From positions 10,407,989 through 10,471,988 of the forward strand of contig CM020515.1 in assembly GCA_009823395.1 (NCBI GenBank): 64,000 bases of DNA, given 5' to 3'. The translations under genes were made by a program, and so were the position numbers. Of this stretch, positions 1 to 13,114 are shown in pieces; positions within the stretch are counted from its first letter, which is position 1; each line of letters starts with the position of its first letter. This DNA comes from Thamnaconus septentrionalis. Its lineage: Eukaryota > Chordata > Actinopteri > Tetraodontiformes > Monacanthidae. A model generated the notes under the pieces. That model saw only the letters and a list, made by a program, of their open reading frames with translations, had not been told where the DNA came from and did no database searches.

Positions 1-373
1 GGTGGCAAACATGTGGTCAGACAGGCCGCGATCTCAGCCGAGAAGCCTCCTCCTCTTCCTCTTCCTCCTTCTCCGACACCTCCTCCTCTCTCCTCACTCT
101 TCTTCTCCTTAACATTGATATGAGGCGTTGCTGGCGTCTCATTGCTCTTGCACCAAAGTGCAGATGTTGTCGTGGCTGCGAGGTGCCATCAAAGCAGCAA
201 ATAGCGCATTCATGTCTCATTGATTTTTTTTTAATGTATTTATTGAGTCAGATTGACTCAGCTCCACCATTGGCTGCGTGTAATCACCCAATACGAGGCG
301 TCTTCAGTGCTGCACCCTGTGTGAGTGGCTGCGAGTGACGCTGCTACTTTTCCATCTATGATTTGATGTAATT

Positions 374-374
<1 letters not shown>

Positions 375-413
<39 letters not shown>
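375..413. repeat. CA microsatellite
   Basis: An uninterrupted AC dinucleotide tract of about 39 bp. Confidence 0.95.
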
Positions 414-416
<3 letters not shown>

Positions 417-1079
417 CATTTCCTTTTTTGGTGTGTAATGGCAGAATTTCCTCCATTGCTGAGGTCACCGCTCGGGGCCGCGCGCTAATGAAACGCCCTG
501 GGGCCGCGCAGGCAAATTGCAATTGTCCAAAGTGAGCTCTGACCCTGTGTGGTGACCCCGCGACGCCTGATCATTCATATCCACCACCACACCACACCAC
601 ACCACACCACGACCCACCCACCCATCCGCCGCCGTCACTCCCCCTATTGACGCCACCTTTGGAGCGGCCAGGCCGCACCGTCAGCCAATGTATCACGTTC
701 AGTCTGGTCCCTCGCTGAGCTAAAGGTCACCTGGGCGGGCAGCTTATGCCGCATATATCAGTCGCTCGGAAGGCGCCCGCTTGTGGTCACTGCTGCTATG
801 GGGGCAGGTAGGGTTAAAATGCTGAGGCTGGATGATGACATGTATGGATGTATTTCCTGGATTTGCCAACCTTTGCAAATTGTGTGCCAACACATGAAGT
901 TGTGTAATGCGCAGGTGAAGCCATTAGCAACGACTTCTTGAAGCGTCTTGACGAGTTCAGTCAGTAACCCTGTCAGTAGTTTCCCTTAACAATAGGGCAC
1001 GTCTGCCGATGTGTAGTAATAACACATGTCTTAAACCTCCTCATGTCCATCATTCCAAGTCCATCATTTACTTTTTGAT

Positions 1080-1260
1080 GGTTCCAATTTTCAAAAGTTG
1101 CGGAAATCGGCTTGCTGTGATGTCACAAAGGGCACTGATACATCCTCCATGCTAGTTAGAGCACTCCAAGCCAGGCCATGATCCCTCCTGCAAGGACCGG
1201 CTTTATTTTTTCTGGGCGTGTTTAAACGTTTTTGTGGGAGGTTGTAATCTGCGAGAGTTG
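1080..1260 (-). repeat. Dispersed palindromic repeat, copy 1
   Basis: TGATGTCACAAAGGG lies at 1118-1132, followed ~100 bp later by GTGGGAGGTTGTAA near 1233. These are the two hallmark blocks of the family in reverse orientation. Confidence 0.6.
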
Positions 1261-3356
1261 TATGCTGTTTGTATTTGTATTTGTATAAAATATACATTGG
1301 AAAGCAGGCACAATACAGTATGTGACCTTTTTGATTTTTTTTTTTTTTTTTTTTTTTTAGCCACAGGGTAACAATGTCCGTGAATCCATTTCCGGAATTG
1401 TATTGTATCTTTTGTTGGGATGAAACAAGGAAATGAAAATGTCCTCGCAGCAGCGTCCCTGTTTCTGATTTCAGGCCCGCGGCCTTCGCTGCCTTCCTCA
1501 GTTTTTCCTGTCGCTCCAGAGCGCTCTCACTTTTAGGATCAAAATACCAAAAACATTAAAAAAAAAAAATAAAAGCCTAATATTTTTTTAAAACAAAGCT
1601 AATGAAACACGAGCCTCGGATGCTGTAGCGAAGAGGGTCAGCTGGTAATTCCGGATGTCGTTCCGTCCGTCGCACAGGAAAAAAGGACAGGCAGCGATCG
1701 AGCACCTTCCGTCCCCGGGCGGTGCGTCATCGGGAGTCCGTCATCCTCTCCTGGTCGTCCCAGACAGGAAATTGAAAACCAAATAAATAAACGAACAAAT
1801 GAACGGCCGCCCGCGTCGCCTTTAGCCGCGCGGAACGCCGCGGGTTGAGTCGTGTTTGCCGTTTAGTCCCGACACGTGCTGTCTGCGGTGTGCAGGGTGA
1901 GCACGCACACACACACACACACACACACACTGACGGGTGCCCAGTTCTTTGCCCGTTGCGAGAACTGGAGTATTGTGGTTCACCGCAGGAGCGGCGGTGG
2001 CGGGCGGCGGCGGGAGGGGGCGTTCAGAGTTCCTTTGTCGCAGAAGTTCACTGTGACTTGAAGGTGACAGGAGTGGAAGGACTCGGAGGGGAGGTGCGGG
2101 GTGGTGCGAAAAGTCACAAAGTGCACGTGATAGCCAAACAAAACAAAATGGGTGGAAATAGGAAAGCAGGCAGAAAAGGGGGCTACGGGGAGAAAGACGA
2201 GTCGCTGAGGAGGAAACGATCGCTTCACGCCTGACAACCGCACCGCGGTCGAGGGGCAGCAGCCGCACACTGGGCCTGAGAGGCCCCGCACACGCACACG
2301 CACACACACGCACACACGCACACACTTCCCACCCCACCACGAAGGGGGGAGGCGGAGGGCGGGTGAAAGGAGAGGGCCGCCAGCGGCAGCTGTCAATACG
2401 GTGTGATGGAGGAGAGGAAGGAGGGAAGGGAGAGATGGTGGACGGACGTGAGCTCAGGGGGGGAGGAAAAATATGCAAGATTTTCAAAAGAACGAAAGGA
2501 TGAAGATTAAAACGCACCAGAGGAAAGTGAAGGATTAAGAGAGGAAAAAAAAAAAGCGAAATGCTTGGAAGCCGAAAAAAAAACAGAAAACAATGTTCAG
2601 ATCCACACTAGCGAGTTGAAATCGTAACATCGGTCCTCCGTGAGCGATCCCATCGATGCGCCGGGAATCGTCTTTGTGATAATGTGATAACATAGTAACA
2701 ACAATATTGTCGTTTCAATCATCTGACAAGCTTGTTCCCGCCGTGGCGAATGAAGAAGCGAGCCAGAGTTTCCTTCCGGGCAGCGGACTCGATGTTTGTT
2801 CCCGTGCAGTTGTTGTGATTAATGGCTGCTGCCTTTGTTTTGCACGGCCAAAGTTCAGAAAAATTGATCTCGATCCAAAAAAAAAAAAAAAAAAAGACAA
2901 AGCAGAGAATCTGTTTTTCGAGGGAATTTGGTGAACTGCTGACTCTGTGTGTGTGTGTCTGTGTGTGTATGTGTGTTGTCACACTTAGTCAGCAGTTCAA
3001 AGAAATGTTTGTTTTGTCCAAATTATTTCCAGTACAAAAGGAAAAAACTTCCGCAGTGTCTGAAGGCAGTTTTTTCTTAAATACATATTTATTTATCTAT
3101 GCATGTATGTGGAAGTTACAAGCTGTAGCTCGCAGTCAAGGAGCTTCCTGCAGGATTTTTTCCTGCTGCAGGTGTTGTGAGACCTGCCCCTCTCCTTCTT
3201 CCTGTGCTCCTCTCTTTCTCTTCCCCGGAAACGTGAGTCACTGTGGGATCCACGGGGAAGCCGGAGCCTCGTGCACGCTCGGCCGCGGGCTCCGCTATTG
3301 TTGCTATTGTACAGCGCATGGCTGCGAGAACAGCAGCGTGTGAGATTTCCTGTACG

Positions 3357-3392
<36 letters not shown>

Positions 3393-3599
3393 AAAATCAT
3401 CTGCGTGACAGATTCACTGCAGAGAACATAAATATTATCAGCCGCTCTCACAGAGACGGACGCGGTTTTAGTGCTAGCGCTAAATCGCTAGCGCTGAAAC
3501 GCTCAGGTGCGTCATCAAAACTTTTATGACACTTTTATTGCTACTATTGTCATTTTTTTTTTGCAGGCTGTCCAAAGCCAGAAGAATAAGGCACAATAA

Positions 3600-5177
3600 A
3601 CTTGTCACCTATTTAAAAAAAAAAAGAAGAAAAAAACGAACAGCAGATTAATAAGAGGAGGCTGACAGCCCTGTTTTGACATCGTGACAGCGTGTGTTAC
3701 TCGTGTTGGACGGGAACGTGTTAGACAGTGTGATGTCAGACACACACACACAGTAAGACGTGCAGGTCGGCATGTGCACTAAATATAAAAGACGAAGCAT
3801 CGGAAAACTGGCTATGTGTTCAAATCTGGGCCTTATGTTTTCCATAGGTTGTTGATTAATTCATTAATCTTATGTGCGTGTGCGCATGCAAACAAATGGT
3901 TGGCGTTTGCCGGTGAAGCTGCAGTTTGCTCTGCGGATCAACTGCGTCGTTAGATCAGCACTATGAGGCGCGATATTAAAGATGAGCTCGTTTCCCTGCT
4001 TCGCTGCGGGACACGGCTCCGGAATTATCAACACAAAGACGGTCGTGGATGGAGGTCACGGGGGGACGGAGCGATTAAAAACTCGCTCAGATCTCGCTTA
4101 TTCATCGAGCCAACCTTTTTTTTTTGTCTGTTTGTTTTTTTTTCAGTCTTTAGTAATTTGGTTTTGAAAACCAATCAGATTCCTTTTTCAGGGAAGGCTC
4201 AGAAATGCTCTGTCAAACCACAGAAGAAGAAGAACAGGAAGAGGAATGACTTGTAAACAGCAGCTGATGCTAAAGCGATTAGCCTGGATGGATCTTTCAT
4301 AGCAATCATTTTTCCTCTTAGAGTAAAGTAGAAAGAAAAATTGAAGGCTTTTCTCAGCAGACAAAAGTGTTGTTTCCCAAAAAAAACCCTCCAGGTTTAG
4401 TCTCCTGTTTCGAACATGCTTCAGCAAATGGATACAGTAGATAAATCCAAAGTAGTTGTGTGTCTGTGTGTGTATGTGTGTGGAGGGTCTGTTTAAAGCC
4501 TTGGACCTAGATTTCTTTCTTTTTTAGCCACCAAGCCAGCTGATTGCAGTGCTTAGCGGGTGGCCATGGACTGATCACTCAGCTAATGCTTCTGGCGGGG
4601 GAAAAAATGTGCCTGCTTGAATCACTCTCTAGACTTTGCCTTTTTTTTCTTTTTCTTTTTTTAGACAAATGTGCATCGTTTAGCCTCTTTATGGAATGGG
4701 CACGTGTGATAAATCCAGAGTAAACAAAAACTGCCAATTGCAACAACAACAACAAAAAAATTTCAAAAACGAACAGGATCGAATCTAGAAAGTCCCGACC
4801 ACCGACCTATGGATGTTCTCTATGGATGTTCTGCAATTAGTTATCCCAAAAATACAAACTGAGTTGGGCAAGAAAGTGTTTCGTTTTTCAGCATCTAATG
4901 CTTGGAATCGACTACAATCGGAACAACTTAAAGCACTTGTTAGATTGAATGAGTTTAACGCAAGCAAGTTTTATTGCTGTCAATTTCTATGTGTTGTTTA
5001 CTGTTTTTAATGAAACTGTGCAATGTGTATATATATATATATATATATACATATGAAATACCACAGCCCAGATGCCAGAGTGGCGCTCTCTTCGCTGACC
5101 GCATACTGCATTAAGTCCATTCCCCTTCGTCCTCACACTGTCTGTCTCGATCTATCTCCCTCACACACACAAACACG

Positions 5178-5225
<48 letters not shown>

Positions 5226-6300
5226 CACCTGTCTCTCCTGGCTTTCCCTCACCCCCCCCCCACACACACACACACACAGAGTAACGCCGTCCCTCTGCGA
5301 TTTCCTCCCGCAGCTGTTTTGTCACCTGTCAGCCTGGACACGAGTGCGGGCGGCCGTCTCAGCCTCACTCCAGCGTCACTAAGTCACTTTGACGGACGCC
5401 GCGCCGCGCCGCTGCTCACTGATGTGAGCCGCCAGTTTGTGACCTTTTCCGAGTCGAAGCGCCGGCGCCCCCCCAAACCCCCTCCCACCTCAACCCCCTC
5501 CCCCACACCCCTCGATGTGGCGGTTGCTGCAACAACCCCCCCCCCATGCCACCCCCTCGATGTTCCACACGCTCGATCGGACGATCATCGTCGTCACAAA
5601 GTTTTGCGCGCCGATGATTTCACAACCGAACGCCGACGATATTTATCGTCCGGTAAAATCTCGGGTAGCGCCGTTTTGAGCCTCGCGCCGCCTGAGAACA
5701 GACCCGAACGTACGACGAGATCAAAGAGCCGTCGGACAGATTCGGTTATCTGACTTCCACCAGATTCACTCCGTGAATCGGCGTTTATCTACCGCAGCGG
5801 CGATAGCGGGGGATCAGTTGTATCTCGATTAGCGCAACTCGCTAACTGGAACGGGCCAACGAGAGAACAAAGACGTGATTTACGGTAGATGTTTGTTTAT
5901 TCATTGACTTTTCGAGCGAGTCAGTCTGGGCGTCGCAGGTTATCGCTGGAGAACGGCTGTTTGCGTTTCCTTCTTTTCTTCTGCGGGAAGCGAAGGCAAC
6001 TTTTGGATTTTCTCTCGGGGGGGGGGGCGGCCCGACCAAAGTGAAGGACGGACCTCGGCTCGACGGTCTTAAAGTCTCAGCGGTTGGCACAGACGCCAGT
6101 AAAGCCGAGTGGGCGCGTCCCCGAGGTTTCTCTAGCAGGAAAATGGCAAACATTTCCAGGATGACGCTGTCAATTTATCCAAAAAAAACATTCAGGGTCT
6201 CGTGTTTTACCAGTTTCCTGAACTTCTGGTTTTCTGTCTGGATTCCAGTGGACCATCCGTGCATCCCCCACAACCCTGAGTTCAGGAAGAAGTTCGTATT
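3600..6300. other. Non-coding stretch, GC-rich in its last third
   Basis: AT-richer DNA to ~5000, then a TA run (5029-5049), CA tracts (5183-5221, 5262-5278) and a CpG-containing C-rich segment (5320-5760) that reads open but is dominated by Pro/Ser/Arg and C homopolymers. I see no gene. Confidence 0.65.
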
Positions 6301-6354
6301 GAAAATGAATGGAAGGATGGAATATCCAATGCCTAGATAGAAAACAGCATGTTA

Positions 6355-6700
6355 AGCCCTCTGTTTGCAGCCCGCAACAAAATACACCAAAAAAATGTTT
6401 TCTTCCAAAGTTGCAAAAAAAACTGATGCTTTGTTGGACTTTCCTCGTGTTCGGAGAGTTTGGCGGGTGTAGAACCAGCACCAGGCTGGGCCAGTGGCTG
6501 TTGTGACTAACCTTAGGGAGGTAGCAGTGCCCTTTGTGACATCACAAAGGCCCAGGTTTATGTTGCAGCACACACCAAATCCTAAGTGGAGCCAGCAAAG
6601 GAAGCAAACGATGGACTGCTCTTCTGTCTGAGGAGTTTATTCGCAGGACAGAGGTCAGATAGCAGTGGCCCCCTTTGTGACATCACAGGCGTCAATGGGG
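6355..6700 (+). repeat. Dispersed palindromic repeat, copies 2 and 3 in tandem
   Basis: AGCCCTCTGTTTGCAG (6355-6370) is followed by a complete palindrome (6530-6550) with 9-nt arms CCTTTGTGA and TCACAAAGG around CA. A second palindrome (6671-6689) lies 120 bp further on. Confidence 0.75.
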
Positions 6701-7232
6701 GGAAAAAAAAACTCACATTTTGGCGCACGCCTTGTGGAAAGACGAGGGCCTGAAACTTGTCTCCACCTCTGTTGAGTTTCCTGGCTGGCCCGAGGCGCTG
6801 CAGGATGCACCGAGTGTTCCTTCAAATCCGTCTTTGTGCTTTTAGACGAACGAGAGGACGACGACGAGTCATGGCTGGGTTTTATTTGCACGTGAAATGC
6901 ATATTAATTTGCTCTCCAATGCTCCGTCAATTGTGGATTCGTGTGTGTGTGTGTGTGTTTTGTCGATGAATAAGACATCTAAGGGAACGGCAGAGCAAAT
7001 CTGAACTTCCTTTTGGCCTGAAGCCTGTTTGTCCTCCCTCCTCCCCTCCCTCCCTCACCTCCCCCACTCTCACTCTCGTCTAATTTTTTTGTTTCCTTTC
7101 AAACTTTCGAGCTGCTTTCCTCCCAAAATTCCGTCCCGTTGGCAGCTGAAACCAACTGAGAAAAAAAACCAGCGGGTCCGATGGCGTCGGAAATTTTCAT
7201 TAGCGGCGTCCACGTCGTCACTCACTTATTAT

Positions 7233-7260
7233 CAGCAGCAGCAGCAGCAGCAGCAGCAGC
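7233..7260. repeat. CAG trinucleotide repeat
   Basis: Nine CAG units. No splice or coding context supports a poly-glutamine reading here. Confidence 0.95.
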
Positions 7261-7906
7261 CGTGATCACAGCGAATCCGGACAAAACCCAATCACGTTCT
7301 ATTTTGCGAGTCATCCCTTTTTCTTTTTCTTTATTTCCTTCTTTCATCACTTGTGTCTTTGTCAACATCAGAGCTTGATTCAAAAAATAAAAAAAAAGAA
7401 GCTTTTATTGACACGCCGCGGCCGGTCGGCCACTCAACGTTTGTTTGCTTCATCATCTTTGGTGGACGTTTTTCCGTCTGGCCGCCGCCGCCGTTTTCCA
7501 TTTATTTATTTATTTTTCCCCTTGCAGGAACACAAACCCGGAGCCCCTGGAGCCGTAAATGTCAGACCTCACTCTGTCTATTTGTTGATCAATTGATTGA
7601 TCGTAGACCCTGCGTGTGTGTGTATGTGTGTCCTGTTAGAGAATTACAGCAGCCACAAATCATCAAAGAAACGCTGCCACACGTAACCTTTCAGCGGCGC
7701 CGAGCGACTCGCGGCCGCGACTCTCGGTCCCTCGGAGACCTTCGTCCGACCCGCTGCTGGTTCCATCTTTTCCCCGTCGCTCCCTCCTTCCCTCCCCTCC
7801 CCCCACTTTTTCTTTCTCTCACTCTCTCTCTCCCTCAACTGCTTTTTTTTCCCGCTTCCGGACGCAGTTTGACGGTAAACGACGTCGCTGCCGTGACATT
7901 TTAGAT

Positions 7907-7946
<40 letters not shown>

Positions 7947-8491
7947 CCTCTCCCCCTCCCTCCTCCGAAAGTGTCGCCGCCACGTTGCGACGAATTAGCA
8001 GGCCGTGGCGCTGACGAGGTGCGAGAGCCGTGTGAGTAATTGTTACAGTCATACGACACGACGCGCGACATCGGCCCGGCTGGATGCTGATGGAGTTTCG
8101 GAGCCGAGGAGGCGTCGCCCCGGAAAAGCCGCGTCGATGTTTTTAAAAAGGGCGAGAGAAAGAAAGAGAGCGAGAGAGGGAGATGAAGAGATGATGTGAT
8201 GTCAAATCAGATAAGTGACAGTTGGGACCGGAAGCACGCTGTGTCACTGGGATCAAAGGCGGGTGATTAAATGCACTCTTGGGAGTTTCTTCTGGTGCGT
8301 GAAATAGAAAAAAAAAAGTGCTACATTTGTTTCTTGATTTAGAAAATTTGAGTTAAGTTTATGGAAACAGGAGTTTTTGAAATGGAATGTTGCCGTTGAC
8401 GGTTCTGCTAGCGTCTCTGGACGACTCGAATCGTTCACTGGCCGAGAACAGCGTTGAAATCTCTCTATTTCCTGATTTGGCGTCGCCGTAG

Positions 8492-8594
8492 CGCTAGCCT
8501 GTTCCTAACCGCTAGCATGTTCCTAACCGCTAGCATGTTGCTAATCGCTAACATGTTCCTAACCGCTAGCCTGTTGCTAACCGCCAGCGTGTTT
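8492..8594. repeat. 18-bp minisatellite
   Basis: Five direct copies of a unit close to CGCTAGCATGTTCCTAAC plus a partial sixth. Copies differ at one to three positions. The unit contains the GCTAGC palindrome common throughout the window. Confidence 0.9.
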
Positions 8595-10254
8595 CAGCCC
8601 CAGTTCAATCGCTGTGTTGCTTGACTGTAACTGACAGCGGAAGCAGTTTTACCGACTGGTCCGAAACTTACCGACCGCTTTGAATTTATGCCTCTCTGGC
8701 ATCCACCAGCGTGCCTGATGCTTTGTGGCTCTTTTTGTTTCATCATCACAATCGTCATTTTCACTACCATCATCACCATCACACCACCATCATCATCATC
8801 ATCATCATCATCACCACCACCATCACATGCCCTCAGTACAAAATTGTGCTGATGCGTCCCCCCAACACCCCGGCAAGAACTCTGGTAATTAGATTCCTGC
8901 AGGCCAAGTCTCTCAATTTCACTGCATTTAATTGGAAATGCGCGCGCACACAGGCACACACCCGTTCACACACGCATGCATGCACACGCTGGGCTCCACA
9001 GGTCGGCGCTTGTTGATCACAAACGGGGGGGTGGTGGGGGAGGTCTTGCCCGACGCTCTAATAATTAATTTTTTACGCCGCCCTTCGCCGGCTCCTCGCA
9101 CGCCTCATTTACCGATCAACCCCTCCTCTGGCTTCATGAATTCTATTAAGTGGGCTCAGACCCGGAGAGGACGGAGCGACACACTGGGAGGCGACTCGTC
9201 GGGAAGCGTGACGTTGATGGACGGCGACGTCTCGGCTCGGTCGGCTTTCTTCAGGGGTTAAAAGCTCCGCTGCTCCTCCGTCCGGGGGAAACCTTCAGTT
9301 GATCAGTTCCAACCGCGACAAGGACGGCGGCTCGGCTCGGCTCGGCTCGGCTCGGCCCCGCAGCTCATCGGGATGCAGACGATGCCGTCGGACGTTAGCG
9401 CGTCCTCGCTCGCCGGTGCTCAAAGACGCGCTGCGCATGTTCACATCTGCCAGCTACCCCCGCATCACCTCCCCATCTGCTCCAGGAGCTTCCTCAACAT
9501 CCAGGCTGCAGATGTTCCGAGGGTTCGTTCATTCCAAATTGGAATTTTTACCCATTTCTTAAACTCTGATTTCTGATCAGTGTGTGGGGTTTCACATCAG
9601 TATGCTCGTGTGGCATCGTCCGAGTGTTCAGGGGACGGCGCAGATCACCGTTTCACCTTAACAAAGACGTCAACATCACGTTTCTTCTGTTTAGTAGTTG
9701 AGTTTTTTCCAAATGATCCATCTTAGTCTCCAAGACTGACGGGATCCGCTTGCGTGTGAACTAACTTTCTGCGTTTCTGAGCTGGCACAAACTTAATTTG
9801 GCTGTAAAAACAAAAAAACGAGAAAAGAAAAAGAACGGTTTATGTCCGTTTGGACAAGGCTCCACTGGCTGGAATTGTTCATCTATGTGAAGCTAGAAAA
9901 TGCCAGCAGAGCCTTCACAGAGTGTATGTGATGGGAAAATAAATCAGTTTTGAGTGATCTGTCCCTCTGGCCTTTTGCCAGAGGTTTTTGAAAGAGAAAA
10001 AAAAATGTAATTTTTCTATAAAATCAGGTGGTTAGATTTCGCACAAATACTGAAAAATAATGTAAATGTAACCAAATGTGACCGACACCTTGAAACGTCC
10101 TATTTTTTTTTTTTAATCTGCTGGGTTTCTTGCATGCTGAACTATTTTTATTGACGTTGGAACACACACACAAGGACGTTCGCAGACATAGCATTTTAGT
10201 ATTCATACCAGACTCCATCCATCCCAGTGATGCGGCGATGTCATTTAAAACGTT

Positions 10255-10490
10255 AGCCCTCTGTTTGCAGTCGTCTGCAAGAATGCAGTTACACATTCCT
10301 GCGTCGCTGAACCTTCAATACCTCAGTTTTACTGCAGCCGCGGGGCCGCGTGGCGGTGAGGGGGGCGACGGGACGGAGCAAACGTTTGACCTCGAAGCAC
10401 CCTTTGTGACATCACAAAGGTCAAACTTCAACCAAGGCCTTCTCCGACCTCTGGGGAATCTTACAGACGAGCTGGAGACGCGTCCAAGTC
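10255..10490 (+). repeat. Dispersed palindromic repeat, copy 4
   Basis: AGCCCTCTGTTTGCAG (10255-10270) is followed at the usual spacing by the full palindrome (10400-10420) and then GAGCTGGAGACGCGTCC, which is related to GGCTGGAGACACAGGC in the 58.4-kb copy. Confidence 0.75.
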
Positions 10491-10759
10491 CGTCGTTACG
10501 TAAGAATCCTTCTGCCACACGGGGGAAAAGTCGTTCTGAAATTTTTTTTTTTTTGTCCCTTCTTTTTTTAATTGATGTCATCCATTGTCGGTGCTCGTAC
10601 TGCAGTGTCACATGTCACCGCCGTGAAATCCTCTTAAATTAAACGAGGGAGAGAGAGGAGAGCGAGGAGAGAGGAGAGGACCCCCCGCTGGCACATTCCT
10701 TGGCCGCTGCATCTGCAGCATCCGCTGGGACTGTGACCAGAGACCATCTGTCACTGGCC

Positions 10760-10801
<42 letters not shown>

Positions 10802-11817
10802 TCATCCCTCACTCACGCCGCTGACCGCGGCAGCCTGCCACGGTTTCATAATGAAGCACGACTGTTTCAAGGCGTCTCATAATAACATTAGGAGTCGGCC
10901 TCGGCGGATAATCTCTCGCTCGCTCTGGGCCTCGGACGGCCCGGACGGCTGCCTCGCCGTCTTGGCCCCTTACCTGAGCTCCTTCTCTCCTCGCGCTCTC
11001 AGCGTGGACGGACGGGCGAGAGCCAAAAGTGCCTGAAAAGTGCCAAAAGTTCGCAGCCGCACTGAGAAAACTTGCACGTTGCAGACAAAGACCTCCGTGG
11101 TTACTTGTTTCCAGTTGAAAACTTTAATAGCTTCTTATCTTCTTCATTTTGTAGCTTCACTTAATGTAAATGTCACCAAAATATTGTTCAAAGGCATGCA
11201 TGGTGCAGAATCCGTGTGGGATTTGTTCTCTTACAGTCACAGGCATTTTTCTTTTCTTTTTATGGATGAATAGCTTGTTTTTGTTCACTCTTCAAAAACT
11301 GCGTTGGCCAAAAACTGAGCTTTTTGTTCTGGGATGCTTCAAACACAGGGCTAAATATTCTGCTGTATTGAGATCTGTAGTGCTTTCTGTCGTATAGTAC
11401 TATATGTAATAATAATACATGATATATATAATAGAAATTTAGTCCATGTTGTCAACGCTCTACTTCTCACTTCTTGCTTTTAAAGTGTGCAGGAGTGATG
11501 CAGACAAACTTCAAATCCTATTCGCTCTGGGACCAGAACCCCCCCCCCATCCACACACACACACACACCCTCCCTTCCTCCCCTCCTCCCCTGGTGAGCC
11601 CAGGTCCACCCACTGTTTTTCTCCAGGAGCTCCTGTGGGACCCAACTGTTTACGTTATCTCACCCTTCCCTTAATTTCATTCGCATTGAGTGCCCACAAA
11701 AAAAAAAAAAAAACGTAGCGGCGTAGCAAACGGGTTAAACGCTAAAACGTACTTTGTTTTGCGCACGAGCCAATGAAGGGTCGTCAGCCAGCACGAAAAG
11801 TTAGGGAGCGCCGCCGG

Positions 11818-11945
11818 TGGGGGCCCTAATAATAAAAGTCGCCGCTTGTAATATCCGCAAATGATTGTGATTATTGAGAAGTGGAGCAGCCAATTAGGCG
11901 GCCGCTCTAATCTGCTGTGGATGCCGACGCCAGCGCTGAACTAGA
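11818..11945. promoter_or_regulatory. Candidate conserved non-coding element
   Basis: Repeat-free and AT-balanced, with CCTAATAATAAAAG, GATTGTGATTATTGA and CCAATTAGGCGG words. The call is by texture only. Confidence 0.28.
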
Positions 11946-12019
11946 CCACGGCGGCTCCCTATTTTGGACGGCGCTCCTCGTCCCCAGGGATGCGGCGAGC
12001 ATCCCGGGGCTCTGATGCA

Positions 12020-12022
<3 letters not shown>

Positions 12023-12089
<67 letters not shown>
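12023..12089. repeat. Long CA microsatellite
   Basis: About 33 uninterrupted CA units. Confidence 0.97.
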
Positions 12090-12094
<5 letters not shown>

Positions 12095-12589
12095 GAGGAC
12101 ATGCAAATACGCTGGGGATTTATTTATATAAGTAGAAGTGCTTTAGGACATTAAAAGAAGAACGCGTTTGTCTCCAGCCGTGAAAGTCCACTGACGTTCC
12201 TCTTTTAATGTAAATGGAATAAATTACCAGAACAAGGAATATTGTTGTATGCGGGAAAAACAGACTGAGAGCAGTTTTGCTCTTTGTTTGTTTAAAGGCG
12301 TAAAAGCAAACAACTTTGAACGCGTGCGTCGAAACAGCAGGACGGTTGGGAGATCTGCACATGGATGTCTTTGCTCTCAATCTGACACACACACACACAC
12401 ACACACACACGCCCGCATTGCATCACTCATCAGGCACTGCATGATTCAATAGCAGGCAATAATCGCTAACACTCATCAGGTGCTTCTCAATTATCTTGTT
12501 TTTAGATAGATGAATGGTTTGGGCTGGCGGAGGATTCCATTTTGCTCTCGAGCACAAAACCGACGTTTAAGGGTCCCGTGTTAAGCGAA

Positions 12590-12738
12590 ATCCGCCTTGC
12601 TGGTGTTTTCCAACAGTAGCGGTCAGCGAGCCCCGCAGACAGAATAGGCAGAAACTTGGAGTTCTGGAAAGTTGTGATGTCACAAAAGGCACTCGTGCCA
12701 CTCTTTCCCCCAAAAAACCCAAATCCTGTAAAAAGATA

Positions 12739-12782
<44 letters not shown>

Positions 12783-13114
12783 AATAATAATAATGATAAT
12801 AATAATAATAAAATATATATTAATATCATTGTGTTTTGTTTTCCTTATATGGAATACTTCCATTATTTATTTATTTTTGCTCTATTGTTTACACAGTGTC
12901 AACAAAAATGCAGGATTTTAGGAATGGACCGTTTGTGATGTCACAAAGGACACATTTCCTCACCCTCATTAGTCTCAATAACGTCAGCCAGGTGTTGCCG
13001 TCCGCTTCCAAGCGTGTGTACGGAGCAACATGGCAGCAGCGTTAGCGCCAAGCTAAAATTAAACCCGCAGGCTATTTTTTTCCCCCATGGGAGGGTGAAA
13101 ACAGAGGGCTAAAT
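12590..13114 (-). repeat. Dispersed palindromic repeat, copies 5 and 6 around an ATT tract
   Basis: Palindromes occur at 12672-12689 and 12932-12949, on either side of the ATT/AAT tract. The tail AACAGAGGGCTAAAT ends near 13114. Confidence 0.7.
12740..12812. repeat. ATT/AAT self-complementary microsatellite
   Basis: A run of TTA units passes into a run of ATA units, so the two halves are reverse complements and can form a long AT hairpin. Two palindromic repeat copies flank it. Confidence 0.92.

Larger units (their letters stand above)
1..3600. other. Non-coding stretch with microsatellites and one palindromic-repeat copy
   Basis: It holds CA tracts (375-413, 1906-1930, and a CA/CG mix at 2286-2323), a CCACA tandem (583-608), a poly-T run (1335-1358), a GT tract (3361-3388) and one dispersed palindromic repeat (1080-1260). 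Purine-rich G/A sequence at 1980-2520 gives a long reverse open frame that is Pro/Ser/Arg low complexity. No exon recognised. Confidence 0.7.
6800..10130. other. Non-coding stretch with short tandem repeats
   Basis: It contains CAG (7233-7260), CT (7911-7941), an 18-bp minisatellite (8492-8594), CAT/CAC (8761-8826), a GGCTC pentanucleotide (9328-9356) and an AT-rich patch with TAATTAAT at 9059-9072. No coding evidence. Confidence 0.65.

Noticed and set aside
1822..2517. 231-codon reverse frame
   Set aside because: Reads a G/A-rich region and two CA tracts as Pro/Ser/Arg and Cys-Val low complexity; no domain.
5320..5760. CpG-rich C-tract segment as a promoter or exon
   Set aside because: The open frame is driven by C homopolymers and Pro/Ser/Arg; there is no TATA, initiator or splice signal I trust.
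8492..8594. Regularly spaced repeats that could suggest a CRISPR array
   Set aside because: 18-bp units are directly adjacent without spacers, and the DNA is vertebrate; it is a minisatellite.
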